From Klebsiella oxytoca (GTDB taxonomy: Bacteria; Pseudomonadota; Gammaproteobacteria; Enterobacterales; Enterobacteriaceae): a DNA stretch of 64,000 nucleotides. Where the stretch lies: the NCBI RefSeq assembly GCF_009707385.1, contig NZ_CP046115.1, positions 2,108,001 to 2,172,000 of the forward strand, given 5' to 3'. Shown piece by piece: positions 1 to 9,285 of this stretch. Under the pieces are notes generated by a model, which worked only from the letters and a program-made list of their open reading frames with translations, was not told the DNA's origin and did no database searches. The stretch's first letter is position 1; every line of letters begins with the position of its first letter. A program made the translations under genes and the position numbers.

Positions 1-1112
1 TGACCCTCTATATGAACGAAGTGATGGCGCTGTACCGCGGCGTATTTCGTACTGAAAACCGCTGGACGATGCTGGTGGATGGGACCTCAAGGGCGGGGAT
101 TGAGGCGATTCTGATTTCGGCTATTCGGCCGGGTGACAAGGTGCTGGTGCCGGTATTTGGCCGCTTCGGCCATCTGCTGTGCGAAATCGCCCGCCGCTGC
201 CGGGCGGAAGTGCATACCACTGAAGTGCCGTGGGGCGAAGTGTTTACCCCGGACCAGGTGGAGGATGCCGTCAAACGTATTCGTCCGCGCCTGCTGCTGA
301 CGGTGCAGGGCGACACGTCGACCACTATGCTGCAGCCGCTGGCGGAGCTGGGGGAGATCTGCCGCCGCTACGACGTGCTGTTTTACACCGACGCCACCGC
401 TTCGCTGGGCGGCAACCCGCTGGAAACCGACGCCTGGCAGCTGGATGCGGTTTCGGCGGGGATGCAAAAATGCCTTGGCGGCCCGTCCGGCACCTCGCCG
501 ATTACCCTCAGCGCGCGCATGGAGGAGGCGATTCGCCGCCGCAAATGCGTCGAAGAAGGGATTCGTACCGATGCCCACCGCGACGGCGACGAGGAGATGA
601 TCTACTCCAACTATTTCGATCTCGGCATGGTAATGGACTACTGGGGGCCGGAGCGCCTTAACCATCATACCGAGGCCACTACCGCGCTGTTCGGCGCCCG
701 CGAATGCGCGCGTCTGATCCTCCAGGAGGGGCTGGATAAAGGCATTGCTCGCCATAAGCTGCACGGCGATGCGCTGCTAAAAGGCATTCAGGCGATGGGG
801 CTGGAAACCTTCGGCGATCTTAAACACAAGATGAACAACGTGCTTGGCGTCGTCATCCCGCAGGGGATTAACGGTGACCAGGCGCGGAAACTGATGCTGG
901 AAGATTTCGGCATTGAAATCGGCACTTCGTTCGGCCCGCTGCACGGCAAGGTGTGGCGGATCGGCACCATGGGTTATAACGCGCGGAAAGATTGCGTGAT
1001 GACCACGCTCAGCGCGCTGGAGTCGGTACTCAACTATCTCAAATTCCCGACCACTCAGGGCGCCGCGATGCAGGCCGCATGGGATCACTATCACAGCGAG
1101 AGCGCGCAATGA
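1..1112 (+). CDS. hpxJ: Ureide-pathway class V aminotransferase HpxJ, 5' end missing
   Basis: PLP-dependent class V (PucG-like) aminotransferase, expected to use glyoxylate as acceptor for ureidoglycine nitrogen in allantoin breakdown. The reading frame is open from base 3 (T-L-Y before the first in-window ATG at base 12), and the family has further N-terminal residues, so the gene starts outside the window. The PLP lysine is in GMQKCLGGPSG (near base 467). The stop overlaps the hpxK start as ATGA (1109-1112), so the two are translationally coupled. The name rests on recall of the Klebsiella hpx cluster and on the adjacent allantoate hydrolase; a generic alanine-glyoxylate-type aminotransferase is the alternative. 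Confidence 0.85.
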   Translation, partial: TLYMNEVMALYRGVFRTENRWTMLVDGTSRAGIEAILISAIRPGDKVLVPVFGRFGHLLCEIARRCRAEVHTTEVPWGEVFTPDQVEDAVKRIRPRLLLTVQGDTSTTMLQPLAELGEICRRYDVLFYTDATASLGGNPLETDAWQLDAVSAGMQKCLGGPSGTSPITLSARMEEAIRRRKCVEEGIRTDAHRDGDEEMIYSNYFDLGMVMDYWGPERLNHHTEATTALFGARECARLILQEGLDKGIARHKLHGDALLKGIQAMGLETFGDLKHKMNNVLGVVIPQGINGDQARKLMLEDFGIEIGTSFGPLHGKVWRIGTMGYNARKDCVMTTLSALESVLNYLKFPTTQGAAMQAAWDHYHSESAQ

Positions 1113-2371
1113 GTCAAACACAACGCCAGCAGGCGGATATGCAGCAGGCCGCGGCCCGGGTGATGGCCCGCGCCGATGAGCTGGCGGCGATCAGCGAAAC
1201 GCCGGACGCCCTGACCCGGGTTTATCTCTCCCCACAGCATCTTGCGGCTAACCAGCGGGCGGCGCTGTGGATGACCCAGGCCGGGATGACCGTGTGGCAG
1301 GACAGCGTCGGCAATATTTGCGGCCGCTATGAGGGGAAGCAGGAGGGCGCTCCGGCCATCCTGCTGGGGTCGCATCTTGATACCGTGCGCAACGCCGGAC
1401 GCTATGACGGCATGCTCGGCGTCCTGACGGCGATTGAGGTGGTACACAGCCTGCACCGACAGGGGCGACGGCTGAAAAAAGCCATTGAGATTGTCGGCTT
1501 TTGCGATGAAGAGGGGACGCGGTTCGGCATTACGCTGCTCGGCAGCCGCGGGCTGACCGGTACCTGGCCTGAGAGCTGGCTGGCGCAGACCGATGCCGAT
1601 GGCGTCAGCGTGGCGCAGGCGATGGTGCTGGCCGGGCTGGATCCGGCGCGTATCCATCTTGCCGCCCGCCGCCAGGAGGAGATTGTCGCCTACCTCGAAC
1701 TGCATATCGAACAGGGTCCGTGCCTCGAGCAGGAAGGTCTGGCGCTGGGCGTAGTGGAAGCAATCAACGGCGCGCGTCGCCTGAACTGCCGCTTTACCGG
1801 CGAGGCCGGTCACGCCGGAACGGTGCCGATGAGCCATCGTAAAGATGCGCTGGCCGCCGCCGCCGAGTGGATGGTGCTGATAGAGACCCTGACCCGCGAG
1901 CAGGGCGGAAACCTGGTCGCCACGGTGGGGACGCTGCGCTGCGCGCCCGGCGCGGTTAACGTTATCCCCGGCGACGTTACGCTGACTCTGGATATTCGCG
2001 GGCCGCACGACCAGCCGCTCGATGCACTGCTCGAGACGCTGCTGACGAGGGCACAGGCGATTGCCGCCCATCGCCAGCTGCAGTTCAGCGCGGAAGAGTT
2101 TTACCGCATTGCCGCCACCGCCTGCGATAGCGGATTGCAGCAGGTACTGAGCAAAGCGGTGCAGGAGGTGCAGGGGCGTTCGCTGACCCTGCCGAGCGGC
2201 GCCGGACATGACGCTATCGCCATCGCCGAACGTTGGCCGTCCGCCATGCTTTTTGTCCGCTGTAAAGGCGGCATCAGCCACCATCCCGCCGAGTCGGTTA
2301 TCAGTAACGATGTGGCGTTGGCGATCGAGGCTTATTCTCGTGCGGTGTTGGCGCTGGGAGAGGTGAAATAA
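1109..2371 (+). CDS. hpxK: Allantoate amidohydrolase HpxK (M20 family)
   Basis: Cytoplasmic metal-dependent hydrolase of 420 residues that should convert allantoate to ureidoglycine, ammonia and CO2. M20 landmarks appear in order: GSHLDTV (metal ligands), GFCDEEGTRFG (catalytic and metal-binding acids), ELHIEQGPCLE, a dimerisation-type lid domain in the middle, and GAGHDA near the C-terminus. The ATG at 1109 overlaps the hpxJ stop; a longer frame reaching back to 992 lies inside hpxJ and is not needed. N-carbamoyl-amino-acid hydrolase is the family alternative, but the hpxJ neighbour favours allantoate. About 230 bp without a gene follow. Confidence 0.88.
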   Translation: MSQTQRQQADMQQAAARVMARADELAAISETPDALTRVYLSPQHLAANQRAALWMTQAGMTVWQDSVGNICGRYEGKQEGAPAILLGSHLDTVRNAGRYDGMLGVLTAIEVVHSLHRQGRRLKKAIEIVGFCDEEGTRFGITLLGSRGLTGTWPESWLAQTDADGVSVAQAMVLAGLDPARIHLAARRQEEIVAYLELHIEQGPCLEQEGLALGVVEAINGARRLNCRFTGEAGHAGTVPMSHRKDALAAAAEWMVLIETLTREQGGNLVATVGTLRCAPGAVNVIPGDVTLTLDIRGPHDQPLDALLETLLTRAQAIAAHRQLQFSAEEFYRIAATACDSGLQQVLSKAVQEVQGRSLTLPSGAGHDAIAIAERWPSAMLFVRCKGGISHHPAESVISNDVALAIEAYSRAVLALGEVK

Positions 2372-2604
2372 CCGTCGCGGCAATATTTGGCGGTACACCG
2401 CGTTGTGTTTCTTTTTCTGCCTGAGAAAAACCGCGCAAAACGCGGCCCTAACCGGCGGTAGGGGTATTTACCTTTAACCGTCGGTTTAAACTGTTTGCCG
2501 GGTTTGAGCCTGAATAACTTATCATCGCCGGGAGTGTAGCGAACGCTCCCGCTTGCCATAAAAAAGCGCTTTGCGTGAATCCAGCGCCATTAAGGAAATT
2601 ACCT

Positions 2605-3090
2605 CTACGCTCTGACAACCAGGGCCGCGATGTAAAGCCCCAGGGCAAATACCAGATGTGCGATCGCGCTGAACATTCTGGCCAGCCACGGGCGAGGCGT
2701 TCGGGAGGCGGCCAGGCCAAAACCTAATGCTGGCTGGAGGAGTATAAACGGCGCAAATAAAGTTAACGCGCCGGCTAGCAGACCTGTTGTAAGTGAAGGC
2801 GCGTTTAACCAGCCTGATCCGTTCAGTACAAGCGGGACAAAAGCAAAAACGATCCCGGTAAGATAGTGAAATACCCAGCCAGTAAATAACTCCCCGTGTA
2901 TTCCCGGCGTTGAAATGATGGTGTTATGACAAAGCTTTCCTCTGGGTAACCATAATATCCAGCGGCCAACCAGGGCATAGTTTAGCGGTGGTACTTTGAG
3001 AAGGTGTTTCTGACAGAATGACCATAAATCCATAACCAGCGTCGCGCCAATGCCCGTTATGGCAGTTTTAAGAATAATAATCGTCTCCAC
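2605..3090 (-). CDS. DUF2938 family membrane protein
   Basis: A 161-residue inner-membrane protein with about four hydrophobic segments (residues 3-20, 70-90, 95-120 and 138-158). The N-terminal stretch METIIILKTAITGIGATLVM and the later LLQPALGFGLAASRTP fit the DUF2938 family; its biochemical role is unknown. The start is GTG at 3088-3090, supported by an AAGGAG ribosome binding site about seven bases upstream. It is divergent from a MerR regulator across 68 bp containing a perfect dyad, so it is the likely target of that regulator. Confidence 0.75.
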   Translation of the reverse strand: METIIILKTAITGIGATLVMDLWSFCQKHLLKVPPLNYALVGRWILWLPRGKLCHNTIISTPGIHGELFTGWVFHYLTGIVFAFVPLVLNGSGWLNAPSLTTGLLAGALTLFAPFILLQPALGFGLAASRTPRPWLARMFSAIAHLVFALGLYIAALVVRA

Positions 3091-3136
3091 GGTGTACTCC
3101 TTTCCGAATGAATGTCAGGCTGATAGCCAGTGTGCA

Positions 3137-3156
3137 ACTTAAAGTGAGGTTTAAGT
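3137..3156. promoter_or_regulatory. MerR-type operator dyad
   Basis: A perfect inverted repeat, ACTTAAA - GTGAGG - TTTAAGT, lies between the divergent DUF2938 and MerR genes and ends three bases before the regulator's ATG. On the minus strand a TTGACT -35-like hexamer overlaps its right arm. A weak -10 (CACACT) follows after 19 bp, which is the long spacer typical of MerR-controlled promoters. The dyad is seen directly; the binding protein is inferred. Confidence 0.55.
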
Positions 3157-3158
3157 CA

Positions 3159-3560
3159 ATGATGAAAGAACTGGATATCCGCCAGGTTGCTGACTTTTCC
3201 GGCGTTAAGCCCTCTGCATTGCGGTATTACGAAAAAAAGGGATTAATTCAGCCGGTTGGCCGGAATGGTTTAAGAAGGCAGTATCATGAAAATGTGCTTA
3301 ATAAACTGCAACTTATTGCGCTGGGGCAGGCGGCAGGGTTTACTTTGGATGAACTGGCGGCGATGTTCGCTACCGAAGGTAAGATAGATTTAGACAGGGC
3401 GCTGCTGCAGCAACGTGCAAAGGAAATCGACGCCACTATTCGCCGATTACAGCTGTTGAGCCGCGGGCTCAAGCATGTTGCCCGTTGCACCCAGCCCGAG
3501 CATATTCATTGTGAAGAGTTCAAAAGGATTGTTGCGAGAGGTTTGAAACTCGTCAGGTAA
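3159..3560 (+). CDS. MerR family transcriptional regulator
   Basis: A 133-residue MerR-type regulator. The N-terminal winged helix reads IRQVADFSGVKPSALRYYEKKGL (residues about 5-27, split here by family pattern), followed by RQYHENVLNKLQLI and a C-terminal dimerisation helix. A short tail holds Cys and His residues (HVARCTQPEHIHCEEF), which could sense a metal or thiol but match no named class I recognise. The ATG at 3159 (or 3162) has a GAGGT site upstream; an in-frame start at 3108 would put the operator dyad inside the gene. Likely autoregulator and regulator of the divergent DUF2938 gene. Confidence 0.8.
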   Translation: MMKELDIRQVADFSGVKPSALRYYEKKGLIQPVGRNGLRRQYHENVLNKLQLIALGQAAGFTLDELAAMFATEGKIDLDRALLQQRAKEIDATIRRLQLLSRGLKHVARCTQPEHIHCEEFKRIVARGLKLVR

Positions 3561-3752
3561 ATATTTCGCCATCCGTATCTCTTTATTGCTGCTGACGACG
3601 TCGAGGCCCCGTTCGCGCACTGCCAGTTGGGTAACTTCTGATGCCAGCCATCGCTGTTCGTTTAGGGCCTGCTCCACAGGAGCCGTTGATGAAAAACGCG
3701 CTCTATAAGGTGAAAAATAACGGCTGCGGACGGGTTGAGTGGGCCGGCTGAC

Positions 3753-4586
3753 TCACCCCTGCTGGACGCTGCGGCAGTGGCGGCGGTATTCGGAAGGAGA
3801 ACGCTCGGTGTAGCGTTTGAACACCCGGCAGAAATAGTTGCTGTCGACAAAACCGCAGTTGTGGGCGATCTCTTTGACTTTGAGATCGTAGCCGCGCAGC
3901 AGCTTTTTGGCTTTTTCCAGGCGTACGCTGGTGAGAAATTCATTAAAGCCGACGGAGCCTGATTTCTGAAAAATATGCGAAAGATAGTTGGGCGTAATAT
4001 GGAAGCGTTTCGCTACCGACTCGCGAGTCAGGGGCTGGCTGAGATGCTCTTCCAGATAATCCTGTACGGCCATAAACAGATCGCGGCTGCGGCTGACGCG
4101 CATCTCCAGCCCGACCAGCTGCTCAAGACAGTGGCTCAACAGCGCGGAGACGACCAGCCTGGCGGTAACCGGATCCGGCTGCAGGCAGATCTCATTGAGC
4201 GACAGCAGCAGATAAGAGCCTACGCGCGGCCCCAGACGAGCGACGTTCTGCTTTTCCGTCCGCAGCTTCTTGCCGTCCCAGTACTGTACGCAAAACCCAA
4301 GCTTCTGACGGCCGAACAGAATGCTTAAGGTTGCTGCCGGTCCGCTCCATTCCGGCAGCGTCCATTTGCCCGCCTGTACGTAGAGGACCTGCGAAGCAGA
4401 CAGCATAGTTTCCGACAGCGGTAGCCCGCTCTCCTTTAGCTCGCCCTCAAGCACAATCTCCAGTCGCGGAAAAGGCACCTTAAAAGCCAGCGCGGGCTCT
4501 GAGATATCCGGGTCGGGGAACCTGACGTGCAGATTATCTTTCTGATTTACTAAACGATTTAAAATATCCGCCAGATCGTTAATCAT
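3753..4586 (-). CDS. AraC family transcriptional regulator
   Basis: A 277-residue protein with a divergent N-terminal sensor domain (residues 1-165) and a typical C-terminal AraC/XylS DNA-binding domain. Its first helix-turn-helix region is at about 190-210 (LTRESVAKRFHITPNYLSHI). The second helix-turn-helix is at about 235-262 (VKEIAHNCGFVDSNYFCRVF), with the final RYTERSPSEYR motif. It is divergent from the dioxygenase gene at 4840, with 253 bp between, which makes that gene the probable target. E. coli has an AraC gene (yijO) beside frwD, but there it is convergent; orthology is not claimed. Confidence 0.82.
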   Translation of the reverse strand: MINDLADILNRLVNQKDNLHVRFPDPDISEPALAFKVPFPRLEIVLEGELKESGLPLSETMLSASQVLYVQAGKWTLPEWSGPAATLSILFGRQKLGFCVQYWDGKKLRTEKQNVARLGPRVGSYLLLSLNEICLQPDPVTARLVVSALLSHCLEQLVGLEMRVSRSRDLFMAVQDYLEEHLSQPLTRESVAKRFHITPNYLSHIFQKSGSVGFNEFLTSVRLEKAKKLLRGYDLKVKEIAHNCGFVDSNYFCRVFKRYTERSPSEYRRHCRSVQQG

Positions 4587-4839
4587 TCCGTAGGCCTTAG
4601 AAGAGAACTATTATCCTGTTGATTGTAATCTATTTTATCAGCAGTGGTTTGCTCTGTATCAGACTACTTCGCGAATGAGTGGCCGGGAATCGATAGTGAA
4701 ACTGCTGGACTTTGATAGCCATCACACTTTTCCCGGTCGCGTACGCTTGTCCAGTTTTTCGTAGTTTTGCCCTCATGTATTCCGGGACGGCGCAGATTAG
4801 AGTTTGTTTTGTGTTATCGATAAGTTAAGGAATATAAAT

Positions 4840-5607
4840 ATGGAACAACAATCTGCGGTTTACCTGGATGCGCTGGGAGCAAACGTTGAACTGAGCGCGC
4901 AAATGAAACATGAGCTGGATACCCTTGGCTACACCGTCGTGCACAACGTGGTGGACGCGGAATGGCTTGAAGCGATGCGCACCCTTATCGATGCCATTGT
5001 TGAGAAAGAGGGCGATAACCTGGCGATTGAACATCATCAGGAGGCCACGGCAACGCGTATTGCCAACCTGATTAATAAAGGGGTGATTTGGGAGAAAGTG
5101 TGGTCACATCCGCTGATCCTTTCCGCCTGTCAGCACGTTTTTCAGGGTGATTTTAAAGTCTCCAGCCTGAACGCGCGCGAAGCGCTGTTTAACGGCGGCC
5201 ATCAGCCGCTGCATGCGGACTGGAAAAAGCCGCGTCACGATTTTCCGAAAGTGCATCTGGTGAATACCATCTGGGCTATCGATGACTTAAGCGCGGAAAA
5301 TGGCGCGCCGCGTATTATTCCCGGCACTCACTTGCGCCCGGAACTGCCGGAAGAAGTGCTGGATGACCCGGAGCAGGCGCATCCAGATGAGATTGTATTT
5401 GCCGCGCCGGCGGGCAGCGTGATGATTTATAACGCCCACGCCTGGCACGGCGGGACGCGCAATCTTGTCGGAAGCAGAAGACGCGTGCTGCATGGTTTAT
5501 ACATCGACCGGGCAGATACCGCGCAGCAGGATCAGCGGCGCTGGCTGACGCCGGAAACCGCCAGTCGCTTGACGCCAGCGCAGAAATGGCTGCTGGACGT
5601 GGAGTAA
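4840..5607 (+). CDS. Phytanoyl-CoA dioxygenase (PhyH) family protein
   Basis: A 255-residue Fe(II)/2-oxoglutarate-dependent oxygenase of the PhyH family. The metal triad is visible as HAD (in HQPLHADWKK, about residue 126) and a distal His in AHAWHGGTRN (about residue 208). The arginine expected to bind 2-oxoglutarate follows in the same block. The substrate cannot be told from sequence; bacterial relatives hydroxylate diverse small molecules. The ATG at 4840 has a TAAGG site ten bases upstream and is preferred to an in-frame start at 4804. It stands alone, divergent from an AraC regulator. Confidence 0.78.
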   Translation: MEQQSAVYLDALGANVELSAQMKHELDTLGYTVVHNVVDAEWLEAMRTLIDAIVEKEGDNLAIEHHQEATATRIANLINKGVIWEKVWSHPLILSACQHVFQGDFKVSSLNAREALFNGGHQPLHADWKKPRHDFPKVHLVNTIWAIDDLSAENGAPRIIPGTHLRPELPEEVLDDPEQAHPDEIVFAAPAGSVMIYNAHAWHGGTRNLVGSRRRVLHGLYIDRADTAQQDQRRWLTPETASRLTPAQKWLLDVE

Positions 5608-5621
5608 GAATCGCGTGCAAT

Positions 5622-5727
5622 TGTAGCCCCGGTAAGCGCAGCGCGACCGGGGAAAACCTGAAACTGCCGAAGTGTTATTTAGTGTTATTTCCCCGGGCCG
5701 CGGCGCAAGCGCCTTGCCCGGGCTACA
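5622..5727. repeat. REP-like palindromic pair
   Basis: Two GC-rich imperfect hairpins enclosed by the inverted ends TGTAGCCC and GGGCTACA, between the convergent dioxygenase and frwD genes. The cores (CCCCGGTAAGCGCAGCGCGACCGGGG; CCCGGGC...GCGCAAGCGC...GCCCGGG) recur in other gaps of this window, so this is a dispersed bacterial interspersed mosaic element. Confidence 0.7.
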
Positions 5728-5742
5728 AAATCACAGGTGCGC

Positions 5743-6084
5743 TCAAGGGATCTCAATATAAACCACCGGTTTTTTCATAATGTATTTAACCGCTTCGACA
5801 ATCTGCTGTGGCTGCAGCAGAAAGGTTTTGATGCTGGTCTTAATGGTGCGAATGCCGCTAAAGCGCCCGGCATCATCAATTTCAATATCCGTCACCAGCA
5901 GAACAACGTCGGCGTGAGCAATATCGTCAGGCGTAATTTTATTCTCAACCCCCAACGCTCCCTGCGTTTCAATTTTGATATTCCATTTCTCCTGGTGGCC
6001 GACCTTTTCCAGGCGCTCGGCCGCCATATAAGTATGAGCGACACCGCTTACGCAGGCCGTTACGGCAACGATATTGAAATCCAT
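5743..6084 (-). CDS. frwD: Fructose-type PTS enzyme IIB, FrwD
   Basis: A 113-residue cytoplasmic PTS IIB protein of the fructose family. The phosphorylated cysteine lies in VTACVSGVAHTYMAAERLE (Cys about residue 11), and the next block is ETQGALGVENKIT. It is the last gene of the frwC-frwB-pflD-pflC-frwD operon, starting 15 bases after pflC. It is a second IIB beside FrwB and has an extended C-terminus; whether both carry phosphate to the same IIC is unknown. The gene order matches E. coli. Confidence 0.88.
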   Translation of the reverse strand: MDFNIVAVTACVSGVAHTYMAAERLEKVGHQEKWNIKIETQGALGVENKITPDDIAHADVVLLVTDIEIDDAGRFSGIRTIKTSIKTFLLQPQQIVEAVKYIMKKPVVYIEIP

Positions 6085-6099
6085 AGCATCCTCCAGGCG

Positions 6100-6975
6100 T
6101 TATCCGCCGATGGTTACGCTAAAACCGGCCTGTTCGGCCAGCGTTTTGAATGGTTGAATCTCAGATTCTTCGGGCGCTTTAATCATCGACATCGACCATC
6201 TTTTTCCCAGTAAGTGATATTTCGGTTCTCCGTACTGATGGAACGGCAGAAGATGAATTTCGGGCAGCTTAAAGGGGGCCAGAAACGCCAGGATCTGGCG
6301 GAAATTCTCTTCATTCAGGGTGAATCCCGGAATTAACGGTACCCGGGGGATCACGCGGATATTTGCTTCCACCAGGCGGGTAAAGTTATCGAGTACCCGC
6401 GGCATATTCATCAACAGCTGCTCCCGGGCCTGCGCTTCATCCATGATTTTTAGATCGAACAGCACTTCGTCGCACTCTTTTGCCACCGGTAAAAAACGGC
6501 TAAAAGCGGTATCGCCCGCCGTTTCAATAGCGGTTCTGATTCCCCATTCGCGCAGGCGCTGCAAAAAACGTGTAGCAAATTCAGCCTGCATCAGCACTTC
6601 GCCGCCCGAGAGGGTAACGCCGCCGCCGGAGGCGCGGAAGAAAACCTCATCCTTCAGCACCTCTTTAAGCAGATTATCCAGCGTGATGTCGCGACCAATT
6701 TGCTCCCACGCGCCGGAAGGGCATTCGACAACATCCTGCTGGCAGCGCGAGCAGCGCAGACATTTGCTTTCCCGGCGCACGGTTTGAATTTTCGGTGAAA
6801 TTGACTCCGGGTTGGCGCACCAGGGACAAGCGTGCGGGCAGCCCTTAAAAAAAACGACGGTGCGGATCCCCTGACCGTCATTCAAAGAGTAGCGCTGGAT
6901 GTTAAAAATGCGCGCCTTATCGGCGCGCGTTTCTATCACCTCACAGCTGATGCGCGGTGCGGCGGATAATGTCAT
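6100..6975 (-). CDS. pflC: Radical SAM activating enzyme for PflD
   Basis: A 291-residue glycyl-radical-enzyme activase. It uses a [4Fe-4S] cluster and S-adenosylmethionine to place the radical on PflD. The radical-SAM cysteines are in FFKGCPHACPWCANP (Cx3Cx2C, about residues 34-41). A second Cys-rich insert (CLRCSRCQQDVVECPSG) suggests an extra Fe-S cluster, as in activases of the dehydratase type. SGGEVLMQ and the GVTLSGG block follow. The start at 6975 (MTLSAAPRISCEV) overlaps the pflD end by 35 bp; the longer frame to 7071 has no similarity to the family. Confidence 0.88.
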   Translation of the reverse strand: MTLSAAPRISCEVIETRADKARIFNIQRYSLNDGQGIRTVVFFKGCPHACPWCANPESISPKIQTVRRESKCLRCSRCQQDVVECPSGAWEQIGRDITLDNLLKEVLKDEVFFRASGGGVTLSGGEVLMQAEFATRFLQRLREWGIRTAIETAGDTAFSRFLPVAKECDEVLFDLKIMDEAQAREQLLMNMPRVLDNFTRLVEANIRVIPRVPLIPGFTLNEENFRQILAFLAPFKLPEIHLLPFHQYGEPKYHLLGKRWSMSMIKAPEESEIQPFKTLAEQAGFSVTIGG

Positions 6976-9238
6976 CCTGGATCTCCTGCGACAGCTCGAC
7001 GAAAAATGCGCTGTAGCCCGCAACGCGCACCACCAGACCGGCAAAATCCTGCGGCCGCTGCTGGGCTTCACGCAGCGTATCGGCGTTCACCACGTTGAAC
7101 TGAATATGCTGTAACTTCAGCTTGGTGAATGCCTGCAGGAAGTCGGCCAGCTTATTGAGGCCGCTGTCACCGGCAAGCGTTGCCGGAGTGAATTTAACGT
7201 TCAGTAGCGTACCGTTGGACAGCAGATAGTTATCCAGCTTGCTGACCGACTTAAGCACCGCGGTTGGTCCCTGCGCATCCTGGCCAAGCATCGGCGACAG
7301 CCCGCCGTCCGCCAGCTGTTCGCCGGCCAGACGGCCGTCCGGGGTGGCGCCGACTACCGAGCCGAGCGGCACGTGGGCGGATACAGTATAGGAGCCCGGC
7401 GTAAACTGACCGCCGCGCGGGTTCTGGTATTGCTCAACCTCTTTGCAGTAGAAGCGCAGCAGGTCGGCGCTGATGTTGTCCACTTCGTCGATATCGTTGC
7501 CGTATTTCTCAAAACGGTTGATCAGGCGAGCGCGGATTTTTTCGCCTTCCGGCGTCTGGAAGTTGGCTTTCAGTACCGCGATCAGTTCAGCAAAGCTCAG
7601 GCGTTTCTGCTCAAAGACCATCCCTTTTAGCGCGTGCAGCGAATCGCTAAGATTAGCGATGCCGATGCCCTGAACCCCGGAGAAGTTATAGCGCGCGCCG
7701 CCTTCGGTAATATCTTTGCCGTTCTGCACGCAATCTTCAATAAATGAAGAAAGCAGGGGCACCGGCGCCCAGTCGCGATGGCCGATATCGCAAATATTGC
7801 TGCCTTCGACCATCAGCTTAATGTAATAGCGAATCTTGTCGCGGATTTGGTTAATCAGGCCATCCCAGGTGATATCAGGATTGCTTTCGTTTTCCAGCAT
7901 TACGATTTCCATGACCTTCAGCAGGTTAAACATGGCGATATCGTGCAGGCCGTAAGTGCGTCCCGGGATCGACAGCTCAACGCAGCCGACGACCGAGTAA
8001 TCCCGCGCGTCTTCGAGCGATACGCCGCGGTTGAGAAACGCCGGAATGACCACTTCATCATTGAAGATTTGCGGGATACCGGTACCGAGGCGGATGGTTT
8101 CTGCGGTTTTGCGCAGGAAAGGACGGTCGATAAGCTCGTTGACCCGTACGCCGAGGTTTGGCTGCGGCAGACGAACGTTTTGATAGGCATCGAGGGATAA
8201 AAACGACAGGATGTTTACCGCGCTGCGTCCGGTCTCGGTCAGACCGCCAAGCAGGGCGGTATAGCCGGTCGGGAAGCCGGCAAAATAGCGCGCGCTGCTG
8301 GTTGAACGCAGCAGGACAATATCGTTGCACTTCACCCACAGCGACTCCAGCAGCTCCTTAAGGAACTGCGGATCCTGGCCGCGATTCAGCGAAGCCTGAT
8401 AGTACGGCAGCATGTACTGGTCAAAGCGACCAAGCGAAATGGAGCTGGCGTTGGATTCATACTGCAAAATGATGTTCATATACCAGAAGAGCTGGCAGGC
8501 CTGCCAGAAATCTTCCGGGCGGTGCAGAGCATTATGGCGGGAAATTTCCGCGATAGTCTGCAGCTCTTTGCGGCGCTGCTCATCATCGCAGCCGGCGGCC
8601 ATTTCATCGGCAAGCGCTGCATAGCGCAGGATATGGCGCTGAGACGCCTCCAGCAGGATCAGCACCGCCTGATAAAAGCTGTTCTGCGGATGTTGCTTAA
8701 TCACCGCTTTAATCTCCGATACCAGCGCGGAGAGGCCGTTTTCCAGCAGGCGAGGGTAGTCGATAATAATATGCCCCTGGCCTTTGTCGGTCTGGTTAAC
8801 GCTAAAAATCTGCGTACTGACGGCGTTCTTTACTTCATCGGTCATCTGGGCGTTGATGAAGTCTTTCATCGAACGATTTTCCCAGTAAGGGAACAGCTCT
8901 TCGCGGTAGATGCGCTTGTCTTCTTCACTGATGTTGAAGCGGTCCTGCGGGCGGGTCGGGAACTGGTCCAGCTCCTTGAGCAGCCAGTAGGGATCCATCT
9001 CCGGAGACATAATTCCGGCGCGTGGTTTAATCGTTCGGTTACCGGCAATCAGTTCATCATCACGAATCGAAATCTGCACATGATCGAGGATCCATGCGGT
9101 CGCTTTCGCGCGGCGGATCATCACCGGCTCCCCCTCTGTCTGTTTGTGGCTTGCGGTGTAGAGTAGTGCTCGCTCGAGGGAGATTTCACGCGGGTTGGCG
9201 AACAGACGGTCTTTTAAGCGTTGAGTGCGATTAGTCAT
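6941..9238 (-). CDS. pflD: Glycyl radical enzyme PflD (formate acetyltransferase-like)
   Basis: A 765-residue glycyl radical enzyme. The active-site cysteine is in VVGCVELSIPG and the radical glycine in VVRVAGYSAFF near the C-terminus. The GCVE motif, with one Cys followed by Glu, is that of glycerol/choline-type eliminases; pyruvate formate-lyases have two adjacent cysteines. A dehydratase or lyase reaction is therefore more likely than formate formation, and the PTS neighbours suggest a sugar or polyol substrate. The start at 9238 gives MTNRTQRLKDRLF, as in E. coli PflD. It should be active only without oxygen. Confidence 0.9.
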   Translation of the reverse strand: MTNRTQRLKDRLFANPREISLERALLYTASHKQTEGEPVMIRRAKATAWILDHVQISIRDDELIAGNRTIKPRAGIMSPEMDPYWLLKELDQFPTRPQDRFNISEEDKRIYREELFPYWENRSMKDFINAQMTDEVKNAVSTQIFSVNQTDKGQGHIIIDYPRLLENGLSALVSEIKAVIKQHPQNSFYQAVLILLEASQRHILRYAALADEMAAGCDDEQRRKELQTIAEISRHNALHRPEDFWQACQLFWYMNIILQYESNASSISLGRFDQYMLPYYQASLNRGQDPQFLKELLESLWVKCNDIVLLRSTSSARYFAGFPTGYTALLGGLTETGRSAVNILSFLSLDAYQNVRLPQPNLGVRVNELIDRPFLRKTAETIRLGTGIPQIFNDEVVIPAFLNRGVSLEDARDYSVVGCVELSIPGRTYGLHDIAMFNLLKVMEIVMLENESNPDITWDGLINQIRDKIRYYIKLMVEGSNICDIGHRDWAPVPLLSSFIEDCVQNGKDITEGGARYNFSGVQGIGIANLSDSLHALKGMVFEQKRLSFAELIAVLKANFQTPEGEKIRARLINRFEKYGNDIDEVDNISADLLRFYCKEVEQYQNPRGGQFTPGSYTVSAHVPLGSVVGATPDGRLAGEQLADGGLSPMLGQDAQGPTAVLKSVSKLDNYLLSNGTLLNVKFTPATLAGDSGLNKLADFLQAFTKLKLQHIQFNVVNADTLREAQQRPQDFAGLVVRVAGYSAFFVELSQEIQDDIIRRTAHQL

Positions 9239-9260
9239 GACAAACTCCATGTTATTTTGC

Positions 9261-9279
9261 GGGGCGCAGGCCGCGCCCC
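9261..9279 (-). other. GC hairpin in the pflD leader
   Basis: GGGGCGC and GCGCCCC can pair around a five-base loop (AGGCC) just before the pflD ribosome binding site. It is not followed by a T-run, so it is not an obvious terminator. It could stabilise the downstream message. Confidence 0.35.
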
Positions 9280-9285
9280 GTGATT

